The notes below the pieces were generated by a model. That model was not told where the DNA came from and did not search any database. It was given only the letters and a program-made list of their open reading frames with translations. Shown here one piece after another: positions 8,610-16,814 of a DNA stretch of 64,000 nucleotides. The translations under genes were made by a program, and so were the position numbers. Source of the DNA: Sutcliffiella horikoshii DSM 8719 (GTDB lineage Bacteria > Bacillota > Bacilli > Bacillales > Bacillaceae_I); assembly GCA_001648575.1 (NCBI GenBank), contig LQXN01000063.1, positions 186,001 to 250,000 on the forward strand, in the 5' to 3' direction. How positions within the stretch are numbered: position 1 is the first letter of the stretch; every line of letters begins with the position of its first letter.

Positions 8610-9182
8610 TCACTTATTCATATGTGAAAGGAAATCACCCAACAGCTTGTCTACGTCTTCTACATCCAATTCTTCCTCATCCTCGGTGGATGCTTGCTCT
8701 TGGAGTGCAGCATCCCAGTCAAAAGAGTCTAAATCGTCATCGTTTAACACGCTAGTGTTTTTCGATTCCTCCGTCTCTTCTGCAGGTTTGTACGGCTTTG
8801 CCTCCTGAAGATATAATGCTTGGTCAATATCTGTGGAGTTACTGTTCATCGCCGCCAATATACTTGTTGCCCGGACAGGGTCTGAGAGCAACTGATAAAC
8901 TATATTGCCTAGCAATGCTTCTGAATGCTGGTGCTTCAACCAATCCCTTTGTGACTTAGATAAAGACTTTGGGAGTGGAATGGAAATCGTCTCTTTTTCC
9001 CGGGCATGTGAGCTTGTCACACCTTGAAGGACAAATTCCGCTATTTTACTAGAGAAATTCCTTCTTTCCGTCTCTTTAAGACGCTGCAAATGCTTTATTA
9101 GATGGTCAGGCGTATCAGAAGGAATCCGAAATGATATAGCTTGTCCCCTCTGAATCCCCTGACTTGAACTGGTATTCTTCAT
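8610..9182 (-). CDS. ParR-like DNA-binding adaptor of an actin-type partition system
   Basis: A 190-residue protein encoded 13 bases downstream of the ParM-like gene. Residues ~15-60 (ISFRIPSDTPDHLIKHLQ, then NFSSKIAEFVLQGV) have the beta-strand plus two-helix pattern of a ribbon-helix-helix DNA-binding domain, as in ParR/StbB adaptors. The C-terminal ~60 residues are very acidic (DDDLDSFDWD; EDEEELDVEDVDKLL), as expected of a tail that contacts the actin filament. The ATG at 9182 follows AGGTGAT. In ParMRC systems ParR binds parC iterons and caps the ParM filament. The assignment rests on position, fold pattern and the nearby iterons rather than strong sequence identity. Confidence 0.65.
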   Translation of the reverse strand: MKNTSSSQGIQRGQAISFRIPSDTPDHLIKHLQRLKETERRNFSSKIAEFVLQGVTSSHAREKETISIPLPKSLSKSQRDWLKHQHSEALLGNIVYQLLSDPVRATSILAAMNSNSTDIDQALYLQEAKPYKPAEETEESKNTSVLNDDDLDSFDWDAALQEQASTEDEEELDVEDVDKLLGDFLSHMNK

Positions 9183-9195
9183 CAGATCACCTTAT

Positions 9196-10377
9196 TTATG
9201 CTTTCACAGGTTTTTGTTGATCTTTGGACTCTTTATCCTTGCCTGTTTTCTTGACATAGTCAGCAACCAATTTGTAGTAGGCATTCGCCATCATCCAGAT
9301 GCTTTCCTTCTCATCTTCAAAGAAATCGATGTTGTAGCCGTCCAGATTGTTGTTAAGCGTTTTTAAGTATTCTTTTAATACAGTGGAACCGCCGCCGACA
9401 AAGTAGCAGATTTCTGTTTGGGAATTTTTCTGCCAAACATTTCTCAATAGACGATATTGTTTTTTCGCAAGATCCAAGAGAATGCGATCCGTAATATCAT
9501 GTACGCTCGTTCTGCTGCCGCGTACCATGATGTGGTTACGGTCATTTTTCTTTGTGATTATTTCAACGACATCTCTTCTGCTATCAAGCTCGATCCCGTG
9601 CTTGGAACGGATTTCTTCACGAATTTGTTCCAGTGCTTCAGATACTCCAAGATTGAAGCCTTGTGCTTTATCGTCATCTACATTTCGGTTCTTGATGACA
9701 GCGATATCGGTGGAAAGGCCGCCAATATCTTGAATCAAAATGCGTTTGTCGATCAGATCTTTATTGATGATGTTTCCGTTGTTGTCCAGAACAAGGTTTA
9801 TGTAAGCTGCAAATCCCTCTGGATATACCTTGATCTCATCAAATTTAATATTCACTTTAAGGCCTTGGTATTTAGGAGTAATCAGGAATTCTACTTGATG
9901 GACGGAACCTAGCAATTTAGAACGATATCCGGCATCCTTTCCTTCTTTAACTTCTCTTAGTGGAAGACCTGTTCCTAATGTGTAATTTGCATCCACCACA
10001 TTTTTATTGCGAGGGAATGTTTTTTCATTTTGTGCGCTCACTGCATCCAAAGCTAGAGTAGCGAATAGCATTACCAATGTCTGGTCTTCTTCGGATTTAC
10101 TGCTGCCAGGGTCTAGTTCTGTGGCATTATTGCTTTTAGTCGCCAAGTTCCCAATACGGTAGATGGCGTTATTGTCCATCAGGGCAGGGGAGTGAACACG
10201 AACATGGATACCATCTAATGGATCCTTGCTGTCCAATTCCTCGATTCCAATTACTGGGCGATCTTCAATATCTCTTGCGATAACATTCGGGATGTTTAAT
10301 TCAGAATCTAACTTTCCAAAAATAGCTTTAATAGAATCATTACCTACGTCAACTGCTGCAATTCTTGAGTAACTCAT
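9196..10377 (-). CDS. ParM/StbA-family actin-like ATPase
   Basis: A 393-residue actin-fold protein of the ParM/StbA family, which polymerises into filaments that push DNA copies apart. The phosphate-1 motif is AAVDVGNDSIKAIFG (residues ~7-21), the phosphate-2 motif is IQDIGGLSTDIAVI (~215), and the adenosine motif is FVGGGSTVLKEYL (~330). The start has GGAAG seven bases upstream. It is followed by the ParR-like gene and preceded by an iteron array at 10518-10684, the same order (parC-parM-parR) as plasmid R1. Surrounding genes look chromosomal, so this may be a resident or captured plasmid/phage partition cassette. No replication initiator gene is visible nearby. Confidence 0.85.
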   Translation of the reverse strand: MSYSRIAAVDVGNDSIKAIFGKLDSELNIPNVIARDIEDRPVIGIEELDSKDPLDGIHVRVHSPALMDNNAIYRIGNLATKSNNATELDPGSSKSEEDQTLVMLFATLALDAVSAQNEKTFPRNKNVVDANYTLGTGLPLREVKEGKDAGYRSKLLGSVHQVEFLITPKYQGLKVNIKFDEIKVYPEGFAAYINLVLDNNGNIINKDLIDKRILIQDIGGLSTDIAVIKNRNVDDDKAQGFNLGVSEALEQIREEIRSKHGIELDSRRDVVEIITKKNDRNHIMVRGSRTSVHDITDRILLDLAKKQYRLLRNVWQKNSQTEICYFVGGGSTVLKEYLKTLNNNLDGYNIDFFEDEKESIWMMANAYYKLVADYVKKTGKDKESKDQQKPVKA

Positions 10378-10517
10378 TATTCATCTTCCTTTCTTTTCCT
10401 CATTACCTTATTTGTTTCCTTTAGAAGAAAATAAATCTAGTAAGTATACGTTAAGCGTACAGAAAGTTTCTTTACTATTCAATCATTCTCTTGAAAAGTA
10501 ATGAAAGTGTAAAAATT

Positions 10518-10684
10518 GTTTACAACTCCGTATACAATTGTGTACAAGTAAACACGTTTTGTATACTTGTATTCTTTTATGTACACATGCCTTTAAACCA
10601 ACTTGTACACGCTTTTGTATACAAGTTTACTCTTTTGTCTACATTTGTATACAAGTTGTAAACAAGTCTACATATTTCGTATAC
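10518..10684. repeat. Iteron array, candidate parC centromere
   Basis: Fourteen GTNNAC hexamers occur in 167 bases (starts 10518, 10530, 10540, 10548, 10561, 10581, 10605, 10617, 10625, 10637, 10647, 10658, 10666, 10679), many within a longer TTGTATACAAGT core. Spacings cluster around 8-13 or 20-24 bases, close to one or two DNA turns. An additional GTATAC is at 10444. This is what a ParR-bound centromere looks like, and it sits directly upstream of the ParM-like gene. No gene lies in 10378-10714. Confidence 0.75.
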
Positions 10685-10714
10685 TTTGCATGTGCCCCCT
10701 TTTTTTCAACTACT

Positions 10715-11674
10715 TCATTGGTACCCAATCTTGAGTTTTTCTGTTTTACTTCTGGAAACACAAGGTAAAAAACTCATTTGTGCTATTTTTTGATTAGTTG
10801 TTAAGAAAGAATCGTGATGATCAGCCTCCCCTTCCAAAAGCGGGAGCTCACATGTACCACATCGACCTACTTTACAGGAGTAGGGAACAGGGTAACCAGC
10901 TTCCAGTAAAGTATCCAAGGTAGACTTTTCGTCAGAAACAGACAGTAAACTACCATTTTTGAGTTCCAAAGTGAAGGGACGTGGATTAAATATGTTGGGT
11001 GATGAAAAATACTCGTAATGAATGCTTGCAGAAGGATAACCATAGGTAGCAGCAGCTGCAGAAAAAGAGGAAGTAAACCTCTCAGGACCACATAGATAAA
11101 CATGGGTACCTATATATTGTTCTGATAGTATACTGGAATCCACTCGACTACCATCTATAGAAAAGTAGAAATTAGTCTGTTGAGGGTATTCTTTTAATAA
11201 ATAGGAGTAGAAAGCACAATCTTTTATTGTTTTTGTAGAATAATGAAGTTCAAATGATTTACCTTGTGCTTTCAGTTCATGCATCATCGATATAAAAGGG
11301 GTAATCCCAATTCCTGCAGCACAAAAAACGTGGTGCCTGGCATGAAAACTAAGGGGAAAATAGTTTTTCGGAAAACTAATTTCCAAAATATCTCCTATTC
11401 GGGCATCAGTATGTAAATAACTTGACCCCCCTGTGGACCTTTCTTGATGTTTAACAGCAATTTGGTAGTCATATGTACATTCAGAACTCCCAACAAGCGA
11501 ATATCGCCTTTCAAGCTCCCCTCCCCTACTCTTTATGTATACGATTATATGGGAACCAGCACTAAAAGCCGGTAACGGTTCTTCATTTGTCTGCTCAAAA
11601 GAAAAACGCTTAATCGTATCGGTTTCTTTTGTTATTGCTTTTATCCTGACTTCTAACCTGATATCTGGTCCCAC
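10715..11674 (-). CDS. PDR/VanB-type ferredoxin reductase (DmmB-like electron-transfer subunit)
   Basis: About 319 residues in three parts: an FMN/FAD-binding barrel with RRYSL, an NAD(P)-binding Rossmann domain with FCAAGIGITPFISMM, and a C-terminal plant-type [2Fe-2S] ferredoxin domain with CKVGRCGTCELPLLEG and a final Cys (FLPCVS). This order is that of phthalate dioxygenase reductase and VanB. GTG at 11674 was preferred because AAAGGGGG lies six bases upstream; ATG at 11680 overlaps that site. It lies about 20 bases downstream of a DmmA-like gene and a haem oxidase gene, so it probably passes NAD(P)H electrons to them. Confidence 0.8.
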   Translation of the reverse strand: MGPDIRLEVRIKAITKETDTIKRFSFEQTNEEPLPAFSAGSHIIVYIKSRGGELERRYSLVGSSECTYDYQIAVKHQERSTGGSSYLHTDARIGDILEISFPKNYFPLSFHARHHVFCAAGIGITPFISMMHELKAQGKSFELHYSTKTIKDCAFYSYLLKEYPQQTNFYFSIDGSRVDSSILSEQYIGTHVYLCGPERFTSSFSAAAATYGYPSASIHYEYFSSPNIFNPRPFTLELKNGSLLSVSDEKSTLDTLLEAGYPVPYSCKVGRCGTCELPLLEGEADHHDSFLTTNQKIAQMSFLPCVSRSKTEKLKIGYQ

Positions 11675-11694
11675 AACCATCCCCCTTTCACTAC

Positions 11695-12168
11695 TTAACT
11701 TTCTACCACATAACCAAAAAAGGCATCTTTTATCGGAGAGTAATGATCTGACAATTCCAGTTTGAAGCCGCAACTTGTACAGATCATATACCCATCTGGA
11801 GAAATTGATCTATTTACCATTGATATGAAATGACATTTAGAGCAAAAAATACTTTTTTGTTCTTCTCCTATCCTAATAAACTGCGATTCTTGAGCAGAAT
11901 ACCCAAGCTTACTAGCTAAACCAATAATTTCTCTTAACTTCTCCCCTTCTGCAGCAGCATATAAATAGGTTCCTATTTTCTGTTTTCCGAGCACTTCGTC
12001 CACCTCAGAAATACACTTGGAATTAAGGTGTATTTCCTCAAAGGACAATAGTCCTTTCATTAAGATTTCCTTAATTGAATGGAGTCTTTTGAAGCCAAGA
12101 TCGTCCCCGCAAAGAATGTAGTGCTTTTTGCCTGGCTGGAAGATTGGCTTGTTCTTTATATCGGTCAC
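11695..12168 (-). CDS. DmmA-like subunit of a dimethylamine-type monooxygenase
   Basis: A 157-residue protein whose C-terminal part has four Cys in a zinc-ribbon-like pattern (FCSKC and ICTSC). It resembles the DmmA family, the small subunit of the dimethylamine monooxygenase described in methylotrophs. Its start overlaps the stop of the upstream haem-enzyme gene by four bases (ATGA-type, 12165-12168), and the reductase gene follows, a three-gene order matching dmm clusters. The N-terminal half (HYILCGDDLGFKRLHSI) may be a small alpha/beta domain. The physiological amine in this organism is not known. Confidence 0.6.
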   Translation of the reverse strand: MTDIKNKPIFQPGKKHYILCGDDLGFKRLHSIKEILMKGLLSFEEIHLNSKCISEVDEVLGKQKIGTYLYAAAEGEKLREIIGLASKLGYSAQESQFIRIGEEQKSIFCSKCHFISMVNRSISPDGYMICTSCGFKLELSDHYSPIKDAFFGYVVES

Positions 12169-13115
12169 AAATCACTCTCCCCTTTCTGTTCCATATACGC
12201 CACAACCTTATCCTTGAATAATGACATCCCTTTATAATCTGCTATATGTGAAGGAAGCTCGGTTAAAATTTCATATAGTTGTCGACGCCACTCAGGAATT
12301 CCTAATAGTTTATCCAGAGGTAGAAGATGAGTATGAATAGTAAATAAAATCGCATTGGAACGCGGCAATCGAAAAAGCTTTTGGACCTCTACGCGAAGGT
12401 GGACAAACTCACCTGCATTATCTATCGTTACCTTTTTTCTATCTTTACCCCAAATATCAAAGGTTTCAATAGAGGTATCCATCCTATATCCCGCCATGAG
12501 AGACCAGTTTTTCCTTCCCCAAGGATTACCTGCCTCCAAATTCAATAAAAACCTAAGTATTCTATCGTCCAATCCTTCTTCTTTAAATCCTGGAATGGGA
12601 AAGTGAATATTCTTGAAGCTCAGGCCATGATTAAAGGCAAGTGACCAATTGCCAGGAAAGCACAGTTGGCCGGCATCAAGATATAGATCGCCGTCCCGCT
12701 GCATCATGAGCAGTAGATCTTCTTGTACATGCCGCCCAATAAAATCGAGGGGCTCATAGGGTAAAGTGGAGTCATCGCCCATTATGAATTCGTGCTTTTC
12801 ATTAAGTATATGGTTAGTGAAGATGTGTGAATCACCTTCCGATTTGAATGAAAAGTTTTCTGGGAAATAGGTGGCCAGATGTGTCATTACAAGTTCCAGC
12901 ACCTCCCACTGTGCTTTGTTGGTATAAGGATAGGATTGATAACACCGGGCATGATGTTCGGTTAATAACGATCTTTTCAGGTTTACTTCTTTTAGATAGC
13001 CCCCTGAGATATCAATGCATTTGGGAGGAGTCAGAAGTGTCGAATTATTAGAATAGCGATAAGTATCGCCTTTAAATGGATAAGGGAAATTTTTTAATTC
13101 CTTGGTCAAGTTCAA
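12165..13115 (-). CDS. Haem-dependent oxidative N-demethylase-like protein (DUF3445)
   Basis: About 316 residues, matching the DUF3445/haem-dependent oxidative N-demethylase family that includes a dimethylamine monooxygenase subunit; these use a PAS-like fold to hold haem and remove methyl groups from amines. Conserved-looking segments are FIGRHVQEDLLLMM, GQLCFPGNWSL, KNIHFPIPGF and LFTIHTHLLPLD. A TTG at 13115 with AGGTGAT four bases upstream is the best start; an in-frame ATG at 13145 has a GAAGG placed too close. It is the first gene of the dmm-like operon. Enzyme class is likely; substrate is inferred. Confidence 0.65.
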   Translation of the reverse strand: MNLTKELKNFPYPFKGDTYRYSNNSTLLTPPKCIDISGGYLKEVNLKRSLLTEHHARCYQSYPYTNKAQWEVLELVMTHLATYFPENFSFKSEGDSHIFTNHILNEKHEFIMGDDSTLPYEPLDFIGRHVQEDLLLMMQRDGDLYLDAGQLCFPGNWSLAFNHGLSFKNIHFPIPGFKEEGLDDRILRFLLNLEAGNPWGRKNWSLMAGYRMDTSIETFDIWGKDRKKVTIDNAGEFVHLRVEVQKLFRLPRSNAILFTIHTHLLPLDKLLGIPEWRRQLYEILTELPSHIADYKGMSLFKDKVVAYMEQKGESDL

Positions 13116-13184
13116 GTTGATCACCTCTTTTTCTGAAAATTCCATACCTTCATTCTAAGGAAAAAGACCTGGTACATCAAGACG

Positions 13185-13224
13185 AAGGGCCTGGCCAGTT
13201 CATTACAACTGTGGCCAAGCCCTT
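13185..13224. terminator. Hairpin between hydrolase and dmm-like operon
   Basis: AAGGGCCTGGCC (13185-13196) pairs with GGCCAAGCCCTT (13213-13224) with one mismatch. No clear U-run follows on the minus strand, so termination is probable but not strong. Confidence 0.4.
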
Positions 13225-13225
13225 T

Positions 13226-14029
13226 CTAAAGTGATTTTATGAACTTGGAAACTTCCTCGTTGAACCTTTCAGATTCTTCCAGGAACGGACAATGACAACT
13301 TTCCTCAAAAAGAACCAGTTCACTATTTGAAATTGCTTCCTTCAAATGCTCACCAGCTGCTACAGGTATGAGCTTTTCCTCTTTTCCAAAACAAAGCAAA
13401 GTTGGCTTGGTTAAAGTAGAAAAAGTAGAACGATAATCTACAATGGATTGATCAAAGAGAATGGCGCTTGCAACCCCAGCCGAGGGCTTCAACGTCTCCT
13501 CAAGCATCCAGTCCATTTCTTTCGCTGCCATATCCTGCTTGAACATGAGGGGGATAAACCCCTTCAGGAAGCCCTCCCTGTTATCTTGGACCTCTCTCAT
13601 AAAGTGGGTGAGAGTGGGCAGGTCAAAGGCACCGATTGGGAAATCCGGCCATTTGAAATCAGACGCGAGTTCATCTACAATGACTGTCCCTTTTACATTC
13701 ACTTCTCCAAACTGCTGCAAGTATTCCCATATGACAAATGCGCCCATGGACCAGCCAACCAGCACCACGTCCTTCAGGTCCAGCTTCGAAATGAATGATT
13801 GCAGATCCTTCGCATACGTAGATATGGTGTGACCATCCCTCACTTTTGCAGAGTCGCCATGCCCCCTCAAATCTATGGTGATGATACGGTGTTCCTTTCT
13901 GAAGAAGGACAGCTGATCCTTGAAGAATTTTCTGCTCATCCATACCCCGTGAATAAAGATGACCGGTGTTCCTTCTCCCTGATCGTCATAATAGAGCTCT
14001 ACCCCAGGATTAACTTCAATTTTAGGCAA
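13226..14029 (-). CDS. Alpha/beta-fold hydrolase
   Basis: About 267 residues. The nucleophile elbow is GWSMG (Ser in GxSxG), the oxyanion region is FIHGVW after strand 3, and the likely catalytic His lies in ESCHCPF near the C-terminus; an acid is probably in the FGKEEKLIP loop. RGHGDS is typical of epoxide hydrolase/haloperoxidase-like members. A TTG at 14029 was chosen because GGGGGG lies five to six bases upstream; the outer ATG at 14071 would add 14 residues that do not fit the family. Substrate unknown. It lies between the XRE regulator and the dmm-like operon on the same strand. Confidence 0.75.
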   Translation of the reverse strand: MPKIEVNPGVELYYDDQGEGTPVIFIHGVWMSRKFFKDQLSFFRKEHRIITIDLRGHGDSAKVRDGHTISTYAKDLQSFISKLDLKDVVLVGWSMGAFVIWEYLQQFGEVNVKGTVIVDELASDFKWPDFPIGAFDLPTLTHFMREVQDNREGFLKGFIPLMFKQDMAAKEMDWMLEETLKPSAGVASAILFDQSIVDYRSTFSTLTKPTLLCFGKEEKLIPVAAGEHLKEAISNSELVLFEESCHCPFLEESERFNEEVSKFIKSL

Positions 14030-14093
14030 AATATCCCCCCTAATAACTTCTCTACAAAAGTATATTTTCATAAGGGGGAAATTATCTCTCTTG

Positions 14094-14300
14094 TTACGAC
14101 TCTTCCCAGAATAATTGATCTAATGTTTTAGATAAGGCTTTGCATATAGAAAGGCATAGACTAAGACTTGGATTGTATTTACCAAGTTCGATCAGACCGA
14201 TTGTCTGCCTGGATACCCCAACGATCTTAGCCAGTTCTTCTTGAGACAAGTCCTTTTCCACCCGGGCCATTTTCATTTTAATATTTTTCATATTCTTCAC
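14094..14300 (-). CDS. Small XRE-family transcriptional regulator
   Basis: A 65-68 residue stand-alone helix-turn-helix protein: [21 protein letters not shown] is the XRE DNA-binding motif (helices 2-3), and [12 protein letters not shown] is the typical ending of this YozG-like class. It may start at the GTG at 14300, which overlaps the stop of the preceding gene (GTGA), or at the ATG at 14291 after GCGGTGAAGA. Such regulators are usually co-transcribed with a small membrane protein gene, here the DUF6773-like gene, and may control it. Confidence 0.75.
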   Translation of the reverse strand: MKNMKNIKMKMARVEKDLSQEELAKIVGVSRQTIGLIELGKYNPSLSLCLSICKALSKTLDQLFWEES

Positions 14301-14821
14301 CGCTCTTCATCGTCTTCATGTAATTCTTTTTCTGCCGCTTTTTCGCTACGTTTTAAAGCAGCAATGAACGTGCCTCCCGATAACAATGCCAGAAACGGTA
14401 TATATATCATCAAGGAAACGAAGAACACCATGAAAAAGTAATAATAGGCCTGCGGAGTACTGTCTGCATAATTAAGGGCACTGTTAAGCCCAAGAAAGAT
14501 GGAAAAGATGACACCACCTGCCAACCCAAAATAAAGAGTCTTCCACTTCATTGGTACCTTGCTTTTCCGATCATGCATCTCCACCTCATCAGACAACACC
14601 CCAAGGCTTGAGCCCCTTATTGTATAATAAATCCCTTGCAGGAACAGTATTACAAGCTCTGTGGAGATAGGGCCAACTCTATAACCGTAATGATAAATCT
14701 TAAAACCAATGGAAACTAGACAAATCGCCAACACCAGATAATAAATTTCCCGATATATTTTGTTTTGTGTGTGCAAGATCCGCTCATCTTCCACCTTTGT
14801 TGCTCTGCCGAAAAAACTCAT
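14297..14821 (-). CDS. DUF6773-like membrane protein
   Basis: A 174-residue protein with four hydrophobic segments (about residues 24-42, 52-68, 95-113 and 125-150) and charged ends, including a Glu/Asp-rich C-terminal tail ([15 protein letters not shown]). The pairing with an overlapping XRE regulator is typical for DUF6773-type proteins in Bacillus. Function unknown; family name is given from memory of the pattern and is moderate in certainty. Confidence 0.6.
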   Translation of the reverse strand: MSFFGRATKVEDERILHTQNKIYREIYYLVLAICLVSIGFKIYHYGYRVGPISTELVILFLQGIYYTIRGSSLGVLSDEVEMHDRKSKVPMKWKTLYFGLAGGVIFSIFLGLNSALNYADSTPQAYYYFFMVFFVSLMIYIPFLALLSGGTFIAALKRSEKAAEKELHEDDEER

Positions 14822-14969
14822 TTCCCATCACCTCTTCGTAAAATATGGAACTTATAATCTTATTATACATTTTATTATTCTTTATGCAATATATATTTGT
14901 CATTTAGTCATATATATTTTTATTATTGCTGTAATTGGTTGGCGCGGAGAGAAAAGTGATGATTTAACT

Positions 14970-15165
14970 TACTGCCCTGCATACATGCCGTATCGGGAGG
15001 GGTACTGTCCAAACTGTTAAAATACGAGCGGAACGGAGCCGTTTACTGTCCAAAATCCCTTAAATACAAGGAACTGACCCATTTACTGTCCAAACTTCCT
15101 ATAATACAAGCCAAACAACAAATCGGGACAGATACTGACAACACCCCAATCTCCTACCACTTTCT
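14970..15165. repeat. ~40-bp tandem repeat, locus A
   Basis: Units beginning TACTG start at 14970, 15003, 15044, 15084 and 15133. The best three share TACTGTCCAAA, then AATACGAG or AATACAAG, then a CCAAAC-like or GGAACNGA part and a CCATTTA/CCGTTTA end. A related array lies at 37542-37670. The stretch 14822-15212 has no gene; it holds this array and a terminator. Confidence 0.65.
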
Positions 15166-15170
15166 AAACA

Positions 15171-15200
15171 AAAAAAGCCGGGAAGTGATCCCGACTTTTC
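15171..15200 (-). terminator. Rho-independent terminator after the MDR oxidoreductase gene
   Basis: CGGGA (15179-15183) pairs with TCCCG (15189-15193), extended by flanking A/T pairs; the minus strand ends in a run of seven Ts. Confidence 0.75.
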
Positions 15201-15212
15201 AGTGTGCTAGTA

Positions 15213-16190
15213 CTAAATTTTCACTATGATTTTCCCCTTCACATGCCTTCCTTGAAGCTCCTCCAGACCTTTCACCAGTTCCTCACGGGGAAGAACTTTT
15301 GTCACAAGGGATTCCAAGCGACCTTCTTGCAACATTCCCATTAACTCTTCGGCCATGAATGCCAGATTCTTGACTGCCCGTTCCTCTCCACTTAAGTGTG
15401 CAGCCCCCAGTGCCACCTCGTGAATCGATGGAGACAGCGTGAATGGTTTGACACCGGAGAGGTCTGGAGCGCCTGCAATGTACGCCAGCTGGCCAGAGAA
15501 TGCGAGGCGGTCTAAATCTTCTGTGGCCACTTCCCTGCCAACTGTATTGAATATCAAGTCTGCTCCCCGCCCGTTTGTTTCTTCCATAATTCGCTCTGAT
15601 ACATTTTCCTCTTTATAATCGATGGCTACATCAGCGCCGAGTTTCTTCACCCAATCATGATTGGAAGCTGAAGCAGTAGTAAACACTTTCAGGCCCTGCA
15701 TTTTCGCCAACTGGATGGCAAAACCACCAACACCGCCTGCACCCGCATGAACAAGGATGTTTTTCTTATGGGTAGCATTCAATTTTTGTACCACTGCTTC
15801 GAATGCAGTCATGCCGGCACATAAAATGGATGCGGCATCTTCAAAAGAAACCTTATCAGGAATATGTCCTGCGGCTCTGGCATCCACAACCGCAAGCTCT
15901 GCAAATGCACCCTTCTTAGCCAAACTGGTATGAACTGCAACACGGTCGCCCGCTTTAAAATCCCCTACGCCTTCTCCAACCGATATCACTTCACCTGCAA
16001 GGTCCACCCCGACGATATGAGGATAATCCCAAGCAGGATTGCCGTTCAACGCAACTTTATAATCAACAGGATTCAAGGCAACCGCCCTTACTTTAACAAG
16101 TAGCTCTCCTTTTCCCTCTTTTGGGTCCTCGATTTCCCCCCATTCCATGTTTTCAAGACTGCCGGCTTCTTTCAATAACCATGCTTTCAT
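15213..16190 (-). CDS. Zinc-independent MDR-family NADPH:quinone oxidoreductase-like protein
   Basis: A 325-residue medium-chain dehydrogenase/reductase. The N-terminal GroES-like domain has ALNPVDYKV and HIVGVDLAGEV; the Rossmann domain has HAGAGGVGGFAIQLAK for NADP binding, followed by GADVAIDYKEE. Catalytic zinc ligands are absent, which points to the quinone oxidoreductase branch acting on reactive carbonyls or quinones. AGGAGG precedes the ATG. It lies 16 bases downstream of the VOC-family gene in one operon, divergent from an HxlR regulator, a layout typical of electrophile or oxidative stress response units. Confidence 0.85.
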   Translation of the reverse strand: MKAWLLKEAGSLENMEWGEIEDPKEGKGELLVKVRAVALNPVDYKVALNGNPAWDYPHIVGVDLAGEVISVGEGVGDFKAGDRVAVHTSLAKKGAFAELAVVDARAAGHIPDKVSFEDAASILCAGMTAFEAVVQKLNATHKKNILVHAGAGGVGGFAIQLAKMQGLKVFTTASASNHDWVKKLGADVAIDYKEENVSERIMEETNGRGADLIFNTVGREVATEDLDRLAFSGQLAYIAGAPDLSGVKPFTLSPSIHEVALGAAHLSGEERAVKNLAFMAEELMGMLQEGRLESLVTKVLPREELVKGLEELQGRHVKGKIIVKI

Positions 16191-16206
16191 AACATATCCC
16201 TCCTAA

Positions 16207-16698
16207 TTAATAAGCACCTTCTGAGTATGTCAGCTCATAGGAGTGCGAATAAATTTCAACTAAATTGCCGCATGGATCTTCACAGTAGACCATGCGATAC
16301 GGCTTTTCTCCAGGGTAATATTCACGGATCGGCATGCGCTGTTTGCCGCCATGCTCGACGATTTTCTCTACAAGTCCTTCTACATCGGGATCTTGGACGC
16401 AGTAATGAAAAATGCCTGTCTTCCAGTATTCGAAGTTGTTTTCCGGCTGTTCATTTTCAGGAAACTCAAAAAGCTCAATCCCGATTTTATCTCCGGTGGC
16501 AAGATGGGCGATGCGGAATTCCCCCCATCCCTTTCCAAAAACATCCGTACACATGACACCAATGGCAGAGTCATCTTCCACCACTACTGCTGGTTCCATG
16601 ATGACATACCATCCCATCACTTCTGTATAAAATTTAACGGCTTGTTCCAGATTGGGAACAGATAATCCTATATGCGAAAATGTTCTTGGATAACTCAT
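16207..16698 (-). CDS. VOC-superfamily protein (glyoxalase/dioxygenase fold)
   Basis: A 163-residue vicinal-oxygen-chelate protein with two beta-alpha-beta-beta-beta modules. Candidate metal ligands are His in FSHIGLSV, Glu in IGIELFEF, His in GIFHYCVQD and Glu in NLVEIYSH. The ending DPCGNLVEIYSH is characteristic of glyoxalase/bleomycin-resistance-like family members. GGAGGAAGT precedes the ATG. It is the first gene of the two-gene operon facing the HxlR gene. The substrate is unknown. Confidence 0.8.
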   Translation of the reverse strand: MSYPRTFSHIGLSVPNLEQAVKFYTEVMGWYVIMEPAVVVEDDSAIGVMCTDVFGKGWGEFRIAHLATGDKIGIELFEFPENEQPENNFEYWKTGIFHYCVQDPDVEGLVEKIVEHGGKQRMPIREYYPGEKPYRMVYCEDPCGNLVEIYSHSYELTYSEGAY

Positions 16699-16777
16699 AT
16701 GACTTCCTCCTCAGTTAAAAAAGTTTGCTAATACTAATAGGGTAAAATATAATGCTTAAATAAAAAAGTACGCACTT

Positions 16778-16794
16778 TCAGGTAACTGACCTGA
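16778..16794. promoter_or_regulatory. Inverted repeat, candidate HxlR operator
   Basis: TCAGGT (16778-16783), five bases, ACCTGA (16789-16794), in the 116-base region between the divergent VOC/MDR operon and the HxlR gene. Placement fits autoregulation. Confidence 0.45.
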
Positions 16795-16814
16795 CAAAGA
16801 AAGGACTGTTTCAC

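Noticed and set aside
10378-10714. A small ORF and a possible replication origin in the iteron region
   Set aside because: The frame (76 aa on plus) only translates the GTATAC repeats; no Rep gene or DnaA-box cluster is visible, so the array is read as a partition centromere and not an origin.
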